Shown in pieces: positions 15,745 through 24,912 of a stretch of DNA of 49,384 nucleotides (positions are counted from its first letter, which is position 1; each line of letters begins with the position of its first letter). The stretch is from Barnesiella sp. (GTDB lineage Bacteria > Bacteroidota > Bacteroidia > Bacteroidales > Muribaculaceae): contig JAAVEW010000010.1 in assembly GCA_014801075.1 (NCBI GenBank), positions 10,542-59,925 on the forward strand. The letters run 5' to 3'. The position numbers and the translations under genes were made by a program. The notes beneath the pieces are model-generated. The model was not told the origin of the DNA and made no database searches. It saw only the letters and a list, made by a program, of their open reading frames with translations.

Positions 15745-18357
15745 ATGGCAAAGAAAATCGTAGAGACACCGTTGATGAAGCAGTACATCGAGATGAAGCA
15801 ACGTCATCCCGACGCCGTGCTGCTGTTTCGCGTGGGAGACTTCTACGAGACATTCTCGGAGGACGCTATCACGGCGTCGGAGATACTCGGCATAACGCTG
15901 ACACGGCGTGCCAACGGCGCGGCGCAGTCGGTGGAGCTGGCCGGATTTCCGCATCACGCCCTCGATACGTACCTTCCCAAACTGGTGCGCGCCGGCAAGC
16001 GTGTGGCTATATGCGAGCAGCTTGAGGACCCGAAGCTCACCAAGAAGCTGGTTAAGAGAGGTATAACCGAACTCGTGACCCCCGGCGTGTCGATAAGCGA
16101 CAATCTGCTTGAGAACCGCGAGAACAACTTCCTGGCGTCGATTCACTTCGGCAAGAACACCACGGGAGTAGCTTTCCTCGATATATCGACGGGTGAGTTT
16201 CTCGTGGCCGAGGGGTCGGTGGACTATATAGGCAAACTGCTGGCCAACTTCGCCCCGAAGGAGGTGCTTGTGGAGCGCGAGAACCGCGCTCGGCTCGAAG
16301 CCGCGTTCAACGGCCGTTACCTCGCTATGGAACTCGACGACTGGGTGTTCACCTACGACAGCGCCAAGGACCGCCTGCTCAAGCACTTCGAGACCGCGAG
16401 CCTCAAGGGATTCGGCATACAGTCGATGGCCTCGGCCATCGTGGCAGCCGGCGCCATACTCCACTATCTCGACATCACCCAGCACACGCGTATATCCCAC
16501 ATAACCAACATAGCGCGCATCGACGAGGAGCGCTACGTGCGCCTCGACCGTTTCACCGTGCGCAATCTCGAACTGTTGCAGAGCATCGGCGAGGATGGCA
16601 AGAGCCTGCTCGACGTCATTGACCGCACCGTAAGCCCTATGGGCGCGCGACTGCTGCGCCGCTGGCTGCTCTTCCCGCTTAAGGATGTTGATGCCATCAA
16701 CGCGCGCCTCGACATTGTGGAATATTTCTTCCGCGACCCCGAGATGCGCGACGAACTGGCTCGGCTCTTCGGCGTAATCGGTGACCTGGAGCGACTTATC
16801 TCCAAGGTGGCTGTGGGCCGCATATCGCCGCGCGAGGTGGTGCAGCTGCGCAATTCGGTGGCTGCGATAGAGCCGGTCAAGAAGATGTGCAGCGACAGTG
16901 ACCTCGCCGCGCTCCACACTATCGGCGAACAGCTCAACCCGTGTCGCGGCATGATAGACCGCATCACGGCCGAGATTGTCGACGACGCCCCCGCCGCTCT
17001 CAACCGCGGTGCCGTAATACGCAGCGGCGTCGACCCCGAGCTCGACGAACTGCGCGACATCGCTTACCGCGGCAAGGACTACCTGTCGCAGATACAGCAG
17101 CGCGAGAGCGAGTCTACGGGCATATCGTCCCTCAAAATAGGATTCAACAACGTGTTCGGCTACTACATCGAGGTAACCAACACCCACAAGGATAAGGTGC
17201 CCGCGGAGTGGGTGCGCAAGCAGACTCTCGTCAATGCCGAGCGCTACATCACTCCCGAACTTAAGGAATACGAGGAGAAGATACTCACGGCGCAGGAGAG
17301 GATTGCCGTCATCGAGACGCGCCTCTATAACGCCCTGGTGTCGTGGCTCAACGAGTATGTGGCCGCCATACAGCTCGACTGCTCGCTACTGGCCCGTCTC
17401 GACTGCCTGCTGGGATTCAGCCGCGCCGCCCTTGCCAACCGCTACAACCGCCCCGTGGTCGACGACTCCCTGTCGCTCGAAATGATTGACGGCCGCCACC
17501 CCGTCATAGAGAAGGAGCTGCCCCCGGGACAGCCGTATATCACCAACAGCGTGAAGCTCGACAACGACGGCACGCAGGTGATGATGATAACCGGTCCGAA
17601 TATGTCGGGTAAATCGGCTCTGCTGCGTTCCGTGGCGCTGAATGTACTGATGGCTCAGATGGGGTCGTTTGTGGCCGCAGAGAGCATGAAAACGGGCATT
17701 GTGGACAAGATATTCACCCGCGTAGGTGCATCCGACAATATTTCGCTCGGTGAATCCACCTTCATGGTGGAGATGAACGAGGCGGCGTCGATACTCAACA
17801 ACATGTCGCAGCGCTCGCTGATACTCTTCGACGAGCTTGGCCGAGGCACGTCGACCTACGACGGTATTTCCATAGCCTGGGCCATCGTGGAGCATATCCA
17901 CCAGTCGCCCATGCAGCCCAAGACGCTCTTCGCCACCCACTACCACGAGCTCAACGAGATGGAACATCAGTTTCCGCGCGTTGTCAACTTCAACGTGTCG
18001 GTCAAGGAGATTGACGGTAAGGTGGTGTTCCTCAGGAAACTGGCACGCGGAGGCTCGGAACACAGTTTCGGTATCCACGTGGCGAAGCTTGCCGGAATGC
18101 CCGCTACGATTGTGCGCAGGGCAGGGGAGGTGTTGCGCCACCTTGAGGAGGCCAACCGCCGCGAGGGTATCGCTCCGGAGAAGCAACTGGCATCGCTTGA
18201 AGCTCCGGCGGGAATGCAGCTGTCGTTCTTTCAGCTCGATGACCCCTTGCTGGCTCAGGTGCGCGACGCAATCGCAGGCCTCGACATCAACCGCCTGACG
18301 CCGATGGACGCGCTCAACAAGCTCAACGACATTCAGCAGATGATAACAGGTAAGTAG
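15745..18357 (+). CDS. mutS: DNA mismatch repair protein MutS
   Basis: MutS recognises base mismatches and small loops and starts repair with MutL. The 870-aa protein has the mismatch-reading F-x-E motif as F33-Y34-E35 in GDFYETF. Connector, lever and clamp domains fill the middle. Walker A is GPNMSGKS at 617-624. [14 protein letters not shown] is the Walker B/signature region, and THYHEL the switch. The C-terminal MutL-interaction and dimerisation tail is present. This is the MutS1 type, complete and unbroken. Confidence 0.97.
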   Translation: MAKKIVETPLMKQYIEMKQRHPDAVLLFRVGDFYETFSEDAITASEILGITLTRRANGAAQSVELAGFPHHALDTYLPKLVRAGKRVAICEQLEDPKLTKKLVKRGITELVTPGVSISDNLLENRENNFLASIHFGKNTTGVAFLDISTGEFLVAEGSVDYIGKLLANFAPKEVLVERENRARLEAAFNGRYLAMELDDWVFTYDSAKDRLLKHFETASLKGFGIQSMASAIVAAGAILHYLDITQHTRISHITNIARIDEERYVRLDRFTVRNLELLQSIGEDGKSLLDVIDRTVSPMGARLLRRWLLFPLKDVDAINARLDIVEYFFRDPEMRDELARLFGVIGDLERLISKVAVGRISPREVVQLRNSVAAIEPVKKMCSDSDLAALHTIGEQLNPCRGMIDRITAEIVDDAPAALNRGAVIRSGVDPELDELRDIAYRGKDYLSQIQQRESESTGISSLKIGFNNVFGYYIEVTNTHKDKVPAEWVRKQTLVNAERYITPELKEYEEKILTAQERIAVIETRLYNALVSWLNEYVAAIQLDCSLLARLDCLLGFSRAALANRYNRPVVDDSLSLEMIDGRHPVIEKELPPGQPYITNSVKLDNDGTQVMMITGPNMSGKSALLRSVALNVLMAQMGSFVAAESMKTGIVDKIFTRVGASDNISLGESTFMVEMNEAASILNNMSQRSLILFDELGRGTSTYDGISIAWAIVEHIHQSPMQPKTLFATHYHELNEMEHQFPRVVNFNVSVKEIDGKVVFLRKLARGGSEHSFGIHVAKLAGMPATIVRRAGEVLRHLEEANRREGIAPEKQLASLEAPAGMQLSFFQLDDPLLAQVRDAIAGLDINRLTPMDALNKLNDIQQMITGK

Positions 18358-18486
18358 CGGCGTGTGACAAGTTTACGGCTCTCACGGCCGAGGGCCGGCG
18401 CAGCAACTTTTTGGCACAGTTTTTGTTTTAATAGTCAGTGTTACTATTTCATTAATCAGATTATCAATTTAATAACAGATATAATT

Positions 18487-19071
18487 ATGGAAAAAATCAA
18501 ACCCGGCAAATATGTCGAAATCACTTACGATCTTTATCAGATAAATCCCGACGGCACGGAGAAACTCGTTCATCAGGTTGATCCCGCTGACCCCGAGAAG
18601 TTTATCTTCGGTGTTACCCGCGGCATGATCGAACCCCTCGAAGTGGCTCTCGACGGCCTCGAAGCAGGTGGCACATACGATGTTACCGTGAAGGCCGACC
18701 AGGCTTTCGGTCCTTACGACCCCGAGCAGGTTGTTACTCTTGAGAAGGACCTCTTTGTGGTCGATGGCAAGTTTGACGCCGAAATGGTGAAGCCCGGTGC
18801 CCTCGTGCCTATGATGACCGCCGACGGTTTCCGTATCAACGGTCTCGTTAAGGAAGTTAAGGACAATGAGGTTGTTATGGACTTCAACCACCCCCTCGCC
18901 GGCAAGGATGTACGCTTCAAGGGCGAAGTTAAGACCGTGCGTGATGCTACTCCCGAGGAGCTTCAGCCCGCCCACGGCTGCGGCTGCGGTTGTCATGACC
19001 ACGGTTGCAGCGACGACGGTTGCGGTTGCGACCACGGCCACTGCGGCGATGACGCCTGCGGTTGCCACTAA
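18487..19071 (+). CDS. slyD: SlyD-type FKBP peptidyl-prolyl isomerase
   Basis: This 194-aa isomerase/chaperone has an FKBP domain with an inserted flap, then a metal-binding tail. The start at 18487 (MEKIKPGKYVEITYDLYQ) is chosen because the 41 codons of in-frame extension upstream look non-coding and would precede the FKBP beta-1 strand. The last about 35 residues are packed with His and Cys (HGCGCGCHDHGC and onward), like the nickel-binding tail of E. coli SlyD. No hydrogenase genes are nearby. It is monocistronic, with a strong terminator. Confidence 0.9.
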   Translation: MEKIKPGKYVEITYDLYQINPDGTEKLVHQVDPADPEKFIFGVTRGMIEPLEVALDGLEAGGTYDVTVKADQAFGPYDPEQVVTLEKDLFVVDGKFDAEMVKPGALVPMMTADGFRINGLVKEVKDNEVVMDFNHPLAGKDVRFKGEVKTVRDATPEELQPAHGCGCGCHDHGCSDDGCGCDHGHCGDDACGCH

Positions 19072-19108
19072 TAATCAGCAACAGACTTATATTCAGGCAT
19101 AAGCTGTA

Positions 19109-19153
19109 GGAGCCGGGGATGCGAGCTATTCGCACCCCGGCTCCTTTGCTTTT
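19109..19153 (+). terminator. Rho-independent terminator of slyD
   Basis: GGAGCCGGGG (19109-19118) pairs with CCCCGGCTCC (19135-19144), with further TGCGA/TCGCA pairing inside. TTTGCTTTT follows. Confidence 0.9.
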
Positions 19154-19215
19154 AACAAGGTTGTTAGAGATCCTGATAACCTTAGTAACTCTCTAAGCAC
19201 CGGGCCTTAACGCAG

Positions 19216-19249
19216 CGCAGCCCTGAGGCTCAGAGGCCTCAGGGCTGCG
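19216..19249. terminator. GC-rich hairpin between convergent slyD and GH95 gene
   Basis: CGCAGCCCTGAGGC (19216-19229) pairs perfectly with GCCTCAGGGCTGCG (19236-19249) around a 6-nt loop. It sits 32 nt past the GH95 stop, so it probably ends that minus-strand transcript. Confidence 0.65.
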
Positions 19250-19281
19250 GTAAGTAAAGTAAGGTTGGTGATTACGGTGGA

Positions 19282-21699
19282 TTAGTAGTTGAGGTGGAGG
19301 GTTTGGCCGGCTTTGAGGTCGACGGTGGCGATGTCGCCTTTCAGTTTGGGTTTCACTGTTTTGCCGTCGATGGTCATTGCGGGCACTTTGCCGTCGGCTA
19401 CGAGGAGTTTCACGCTGTTGTTTTTCTCGGCGGTGATGTCAGCGCTTACGGGCTGAGAGTTTTTCCAGTCGAGGTCGACGGTGAGAGCGCCCTGAGCGCA
19501 AAGGCCTTTCACTGAGCCGTTGGGCCATACTGAGGGGAGAGCGGGGAGGAATTCGATGAAACCGTCGTAGCTCTGCACGAGCATGTCACACATACCGGCT
19601 ACCGAAGCTTCGGTTGCGTCGAAGCTGAAGATGTCGGATGGTGCGCCTGCGATGCCCTTGGGCGATACGGTCATGAGGTTTTCGCGGGTGAAGGCTTTGA
19701 AGAGGTTCTGCAACCAGTCGTGAGCCTTGTCACCATCTTTGAGGAATGCATTGAAGCAAAGCATGTTGCCGGTGCTCCACTCGGTGTCTTCCCAGTTGGG
19801 GTCAGAGGTTTGTTTTGCGAGGCTGCGTTTGGCGGCTTCGTAGAGTTCGGGGGTCTTGGTTGATGAAATCATACCGAAGGGGTAGAGGCCCACGAGGTGT
19901 GATGAGTGGCGGTGAGAGGGGTCGGTGCGTTCGGCGTCATACATGAGCCATTCTTTCACGAGGCCGTCCTTGCCTACTTCGACCGGCGGCAGACGCTTGA
20001 GGTCGCGCTGGAGCTGCTGACGGAACTTGCGGTCAACACCAAGTATCTCAGAGCTTTCGATTACAGCATTGTAGATGCGCTCTACGATGAAACGGTCGAT
20101 GGTGGGCATCATAGCTACGGCGTAGTTGGTGCCGTCGCCGTCAATGAGTTTGTAGCCGTTTTCGGGAGAAATGGAGGGGCCGGTCACGAGGTAGCCGGTC
20201 TTGGGGTCTTCCACCATATAGTCAACGAAGAATTCGGCGCAGCTTTTGAGCAGGGGATAGCCTGTCTCGCGGAGGAAGTCCTCGTCGAGAGTGTAGAGAT
20301 AGTGGCTCCAGAGTTCGGTGGCAAGCCATGCGCCTGCGGTGACGTTGAGGCCCCAGCCTATGTAACCGCCGTTGGCGGTGTAGCCCCAGGGGTTGGTGAT
20401 GGTGTGGGAGCACCAGCCGTTGCAGCCGTAGAGCTTGTCGGCGGTCTCAGAACCGTATTTGGCGAGGAGAGCTACGTATTTGAACATCGGTTCGTTGCAC
20501 TCGGCGAGGTTGGCCTTGTTGGGCGACCAGTAGTTCTGGTTGATGTTGATGTCGAGGTGATAGTCGCAGGTCCAGGCCATGTGGCATGCGAGGTTGTCGT
20601 TCCAGATACCCTGCAGGTTGGAGCAGAGGACGGAGTTGGGACGTGATGATGCAATCTGCATGTAGCGGCCGTACTGGAAGAAGAGGGTGTCGAAACCGGG
20701 GTCAACCACGCCGTTTTTGGCAAGGTGGAGACGGATGTCGGTGGGGAGGTTGCTTGTCATTTCGCCGCCGAGGTCGAGGGTCAGGCGGTTGAAGAGAGCT
20801 GCGTAGTCGTCGACATGGTTCTTCTTGAGGGCGTCGAAACCGAGCTGTGCGGCGTTGTTGACGGTAGCGGCGGCGCGGTCGGCCGGTGCTTCGTTATCGT
20901 AGTTGGTGCGCATGTCCCAGAGGATGGTGACGTTGTTGGCGTCGCTCACTTTGAGGGCGTTGCCGTCGGGGGTCACTTTGCCGCCGTCGGTCACAACCTT
21001 GAAGTTGCCGGCGAAGCTTACGCCGCCGGGGCCGAACATGGGGTAGTCGACGGTGCCTTCAAATGTCAGTTCGTTGCCTTTGGCGGTGATGTTTGACTCG
21101 CGGAGGAAGTCGGCGCCGAGGGTGAAGTTGATGTTGCCGGGCTTGTCGGCCGAGAATCGCATTGCGAGGACGTCGTCAGGGTAGTCGCAGATGTATTCGC
21201 GGGTGTATTTTACATCCCCGTCGGCAGTCTTTACATTAAAAGATGTAGTGGCCACGGCGGTTGCGAGGTCGAGGTCGCGACGGTAGTCGGTGATGATATT
21301 GGAGGGGTACTCGAAGTCGATGACCATGTCGCCGAGGGGGAGGTGAGTGCCGAACGACACGTTGTGGCCGTCGAGATATTTGTGGGTGAGGTCGTTACCT
21401 TTCTTGAGGTCGCCCTCGAAGAAAGCCTCGCGGATTTCGGCGAGGTGTTCGGGACCGCAGTAGTCGTTCTGGAGCGAGTCGCGCTGACCGGCCCAGAGGG
21501 TGATTTCGTTGAGAGCTATGCGCTCCTGATTGATGCCTCCGTAGACCATTGCGCCTATACGGCCGTTGCCTAAGGGAGCGGCTTCAATCCATTCCTTGGC
21601 CGGGGTCTGGTACCACATTACGGCATCAGACTGCGCGGCTGCGGCTGAAAGAGCAGAAGTGACAGCACAGGCAGAGATAATGACAGTTTTAAGGTTCAT
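19282..21699 (-). CDS. GH95-family glycoside hydrolase (alpha-L-fucosidase/galactosidase type)
   Basis: This is an 805-aa inverting exo-glycosidase of the alpha-1,2-L-fucosidase clan, with a signal peptide (1-22) and no lipobox, so periplasmic or secreted. The GH95 N-terminal domain opens with the WYQTPAKEWIEAAPLGNGR segment. The (alpha/alpha)6 barrel carries N385-x-N387-x-N389 near QNYW, E513 in SPENGY (matching the general acid Glu566 of Bifidobacterium AfcA), HRHSSHL near 596-602, and D694. The segment after D694 reads FDATEAS, where many GH95 enzymes have IDGNFG. Substrate is therefore uncertain: fucose or L-galactose. It is divergent from the FAS1/SusCD operon and may work with it. Confidence 0.88.
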   Translation of the reverse strand: MNLKTVIISACAVTSALSAAAAQSDAVMWYQTPAKEWIEAAPLGNGRIGAMVYGGINQERIALNEITLWAGQRDSLQNDYCGPEHLAEIREAFFEGDLKKGNDLTHKYLDGHNVSFGTHLPLGDMVIDFEYPSNIITDYRRDLDLATAVATTSFNVKTADGDVKYTREYICDYPDDVLAMRFSADKPGNINFTLGADFLRESNITAKGNELTFEGTVDYPMFGPGGVSFAGNFKVVTDGGKVTPDGNALKVSDANNVTILWDMRTNYDNEAPADRAAATVNNAAQLGFDALKKNHVDDYAALFNRLTLDLGGEMTSNLPTDIRLHLAKNGVVDPGFDTLFFQYGRYMQIASSRPNSVLCSNLQGIWNDNLACHMAWTCDYHLDININQNYWSPNKANLAECNEPMFKYVALLAKYGSETADKLYGCNGWCSHTITNPWGYTANGGYIGWGLNVTAGAWLATELWSHYLYTLDEDFLRETGYPLLKSCAEFFVDYMVEDPKTGYLVTGPSISPENGYKLIDGDGTNYAVAMMPTIDRFIVERIYNAVIESSEILGVDRKFRQQLQRDLKRLPPVEVGKDGLVKEWLMYDAERTDPSHRHSSHLVGLYPFGMISSTKTPELYEAAKRSLAKQTSDPNWEDTEWSTGNMLCFNAFLKDGDKAHDWLQNLFKAFTRENLMTVSPKGIAGAPSDIFSFDATEASVAGMCDMLVQSYDGFIEFLPALPSVWPNGSVKGLCAQGALTVDLDWKNSQPVSADITAEKNNSVKLLVADGKVPAMTIDGKTVKPKLKGDIATVDLKAGQTLHLNY

Positions 21700-21893
21700 G
21701 GTGTAGTTTTTTTGTGTTAAATATGTTGTTTGTTTAAAAAATAATGATTAATTTTATATCGCAAATGTCGTCAGCAGGTCACGGAGGTGACGGCGGGGGC
21801 AGTTTTTCACGGATAAAATTCCGGTCACGTGCGGAACAGATTTTTTTATCGATTGCGTGGCAGCGAAAAATTAGCACACCGTTGACAACATTG

Positions 21894-21901
21894 CAAAATT
21901 A
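21894..21901 (-). promoter_or_regulatory. candidate promoter of the GH95 gene, -7 box
   Basis: Read on the minus strand the sequence is TAATTTTG, matching TAnnTTTG. A start just downstream would give a leader of about 190 nt. The -33 region is not convincing. Confidence 0.35.
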
Positions 21902-21974
21902 CAAACTGACCTGACAATAAATTGAAAAATCTATGGCAAATAACGCAAGCTTTGAGTAAAACCTGTTGAAGCCT

Positions 21975-21992
21975 ATATGTTTTAAAACATAT
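21975..21992. promoter_or_regulatory. perfect 18-bp palindrome, candidate operator
   Basis: ATATGTTTTAAAACATAT is fully self-complementary and lies in the 575-bp divergent gap 21700-22274. It is 31 bp before the putative FAS1-operon -7 box and 74 bp from the putative GH95 box. It could serve as a dimeric regulator site for one or both units. The rest of the gap shows only the two promoter candidates and a small hairpin (GTCAC/GTGAC at 21778-21791). Confidence 0.5.
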
Positions 21993-22022
21993 TTGGCGCA
22001 TTTCTTGTATTTTTAAAAATGA

Positions 22023-22030
22023 TAATTTTG
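22023..22030 (+). promoter_or_regulatory. candidate promoter of the FAS1/SusCD operon, -7 box
   Basis: TAATTTTG fits TAnnTTTG; TTG at 22004-22006 lies 16 nt upstream. Transcription from here would give a leader of about 240 nt that contains a 57-codon upstream ORF (22196-22369). Confidence 0.45.
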
Positions 22031-22274
22031 CGTCAACTTTATAAAAACCTCCAATCGTGCGAGATTTTTATACAATAAAGCATCAAAAGTGTCGTAAATA
22101 CAATGAAAGTTACTAAAAATATTGCAGTAAACTGCATAATTTTGTTACGTGTCATTTCGTATCTGTGACCGGCCCTAACTACCGAGACTTGAAAAATGGA
22201 AGACACACCCCTGTCAGGGATTAAAAAACCGACAAACAAACCATTCATTAACCCATATCTAAAACCACATCGCA

Positions 22275-24890
22275 ATGCATTTAGGAGTACCGAAAAGAAT
22301 GGTGCAGCTGTTGGCCCTCGCTTTACTGGCGACCTCGGCAACAGTCAGCGTCACCTCTTGCAAGGATGATTACATCTACGATGACCACGAGCCGGGCTAT
22401 CTCGGATCGAGCATCTACGAGTATCTTCAGGAGCAAGGCAACTTTACCAACATGTTGCGTCTTATTGACGACCTCGGTTACCGTGAAACTCTCATCAAGA
22501 CGGGTTCGAAGACACTTTTCCCCGCCAATGACGAAGCTTTCGAACGTTTTTATCAATCCAATCCTTACGGAGCCCGCAGCTACGAGGAGCTGACGGTGTC
22601 GCAGAAACGTGTGATCATGAACGCAAGCATGATCAACATGGCTTACCTCTCCGACATGCTCCCCAACACTACCAATCCCGATAACTCCGACAACGGAGGC
22701 AAGGGTCAGGCTCTCCGCCGCAACACCTCATCGACCAATATGGACTCGGTGCAGGCAATCCCCGGCGTGACACTGCCTGAAACCACATTCTGGGAGCGCT
22801 TCAAGGACGACAAAGTGTTCCTTACGGCGCAGGCACCCATGATGGTGCACTTCACCCCGCAGATGATGAATGCAAAGGGTATCACCAGCAATGACTTCAA
22901 TATCTTCTTCGGTCAGCCCTACAACGGCTCGGATATTTTTGTCAACAACGTGAAGGTGGTGCGCCCCGACATTATCTGTAAGAACGGTTACATCCATGAG
23001 ATGGCGGAAGTGGCTCTTCCCTCGGTGACAATGGCAGAAGCCATCTCAACTCAGGGCAACACCACAATATTTAATAAACTGCTCGACAAATTCAGTGCCC
23101 CCTACTACGACGGCGGCATCGATGCGTCGGTAAAAGAGTATTACAACGGCTCGACAGACTTGCGCCCCGTAATTCCGGGACTGTCGGCAAGCGACTCTGT
23201 GTTCGTGAAGCGTTACTTCAACGAACTGACAGCATCAACCGGCCCCAAGGGTGAGAACCTCACCTCTTACGGTATGCTTTATTATGACCCCAACAATACC
23301 ACATTCGGAGGCCACTCCGATATGGGTGTCATGTTCGTGCCCACCGATGAGGCCATGATGGAATACTTCAACGGCTCGGAAGGCGGTTACCTCCGCGACG
23401 CTTACGGCGACTGGGATAACGTGCCCACCGACCTTCTCGCCACATTCCTCAAGAACCACCAGAAACGCTCGTTCATGTCATCGCTTCCCCACCTGTGGCC
23501 CACGCTGACCGACGAGACCAGCTACGCTATCAAAATCAACGAGGGTAATATCGTGAACACTATCCTCACCTCTAACGGCGTGGTTTACGTTATTAATAAG
23601 GTGATTCCCCCGATTGACTACAAGGCGACCTACGCTGCGGCCCTCACTTCGGAGCATACCAAGGTGATGAAGTGGGCGCTTACCGATAACTGGAACAACC
23701 TCGGCGACGAGAACGCAATGTACTTCTTCATGTACCTCCGTTCGATGGAGAATATGTACAACCTCATCGTTCCCACCGACGAAGCTCTCGCCAACTATCG
23801 CGAGCCTATCTCATGGCAGCTCGGCGGTTCGGCCCGTCGCATCTGGGAATTCTACTATGATGCCGACAAGAACGCTGTCTACGCCAACATCTACTTCGTT
23901 GACGAGAACGGCGAGAAGGGCGAGATGGAACGCGAGGAGAAAGACCAGAACCGCGTGCGTAACCGCTTGATGGATATCATCGATATGAATATTGTAATCG
24001 GCACCAACGAGAACGACGTGCTCGGCGGCTATCTCAACGACTCTCCCGCCAACTACTTCCTCACCAAGGGTGGCGCCACAATCTACGCTACAGGCAAGGG
24101 TAACAACGTGGTGTTCAACGGCGGTGGCGACATGGAGCTCGGCATCGAGCCTGCCAAGGTAGTCTACACAGAGTCAGGAAGTCCCTGCGTGTACGACTCG
24201 CAGAACGGCCGCACATTCTTCATCGACCACATCCTCCACGACCCCGTCAAGAATGTATATGACGTGCTCGGCGAGCATGCTGAGTTCACCAAGTTCTTCG
24301 AGCTCTGTATGGGCGACGAGCAGGTATCGACCAACTTTGTCAACGACGAAGACTTCGTCGACATCTTCGGTACCAAATACTCGAAAGAGGCAAAGACCTG
24401 CGGTATCGGCCACGTAGTCAACAACTTCAACAACTATCGCTACACAATCCTCGTGCCCACCAACGACGCTATCGACGCTGCGTTTGCCGCCGACCCCGAC
24501 CTGTCGACATGGGAAGAGATTGCAGCTGAAGAGGATATGTCGGTCAAGAAAAAGAAAGCTCTCTACCTGCTTTCATTCCTCCGCTACCACTTCATCGACA
24601 ACTCGGCCTACATCTCGGGCGAGGCTTACGGCCCGCTGACCTACGAGTCGGGTGCCCGCAACGAGTATGACCGTTTCCGTCGTATCACAATCAGCTCCAA
24701 CGGTAAAGATATGACTATCAAGGATGAGACCGGCCACACCAGCAAGGTGCTTACCTCTACCGGCAAGTACAACCTGATGGCCCGCGATATTATCGGTAAC
24801 GCCGAGGACCCCCAGGCCGCAACCCGTATCTTCGCTTCATCACGCGCAGTCATCCATCTTATCGACCGTGCTTTAACTCCTTTAAAATAA
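22275..24890 (+). CDS. surface lipoprotein with four fasciclin (FAS1) domains
   Basis: The 871-aa lipoprotein has a basic N-region, a hydrophobic core and lipobox VTSC (C29). The KDD after Cys fits a surface-export signal. Four FAS1-like units follow at about 45-247, 252-447, 450-660 and 661-870. Each shows the H1-type motif: TLFPANDEAF (80), MFVPTDEAM (353), LIVPTDEAL (497) and ILVPTNDAI (725). FAS1 domains mediate adhesion to proteins and glycans in other organisms. It is the first gene of a seven-gene operon, 22 nt before susC. The ATG at 22275 is kept because a start at Met9 would remove the positive N-region. Ligand unknown. Confidence 0.82.
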   Translation: MHLGVPKRMVQLLALALLATSATVSVTSCKDDYIYDDHEPGYLGSSIYEYLQEQGNFTNMLRLIDDLGYRETLIKTGSKTLFPANDEAFERFYQSNPYGARSYEELTVSQKRVIMNASMINMAYLSDMLPNTTNPDNSDNGGKGQALRRNTSSTNMDSVQAIPGVTLPETTFWERFKDDKVFLTAQAPMMVHFTPQMMNAKGITSNDFNIFFGQPYNGSDIFVNNVKVVRPDIICKNGYIHEMAEVALPSVTMAEAISTQGNTTIFNKLLDKFSAPYYDGGIDASVKEYYNGSTDLRPVIPGLSASDSVFVKRYFNELTASTGPKGENLTSYGMLYYDPNNTTFGGHSDMGVMFVPTDEAMMEYFNGSEGGYLRDAYGDWDNVPTDLLATFLKNHQKRSFMSSLPHLWPTLTDETSYAIKINEGNIVNTILTSNGVVYVINKVIPPIDYKATYAAALTSEHTKVMKWALTDNWNNLGDENAMYFFMYLRSMENMYNLIVPTDEALANYREPISWQLGGSARRIWEFYYDADKNAVYANIYFVDENGEKGEMEREEKDQNRVRNRLMDIIDMNIVIGTNENDVLGGYLNDSPANYFLTKGGATIYATGKGNNVVFNGGGDMELGIEPAKVVYTESGSPCVYDSQNGRTFFIDHILHDPVKNVYDVLGEHAEFTKFFELCMGDEQVSTNFVNDEDFVDIFGTKYSKEAKTCGIGHVVNNFNNYRYTILVPTNDAIDAAFAADPDLSTWEEIAAEEDMSVKKKKALYLLSFLRYHFIDNSAYISGEAYGPLTYESGARNEYDRFRRITISSNGKDMTIKDETGHTSKVLTSTGKYNLMARDIIGNAEDPQAATRIFASSRAVIHLIDRALTPLK

Positions 24891-24912
24891 ACCAAGCTAA
24901 CCTCACATACAC

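Noticed and set aside
15736-17187. 483-codon minus-strand ORF opposite mutS
   Set aside because: It is a shadow frame. The plus strand encodes full-length MutS with all motifs; the antisense product shows no domain.
18364-18486. 41-codon N-terminal extension of slyD
   Set aside because: The extension has no homology-like pattern and precedes the usual FKBP start; ATG 18487 is the natural start.
19906-20646. 246-codon plus-strand ORF inside the GH95 gene
   Set aside because: Val/Gly/Ala-biased antisense frame of a clear GH95 sequence; no start signal or domain.
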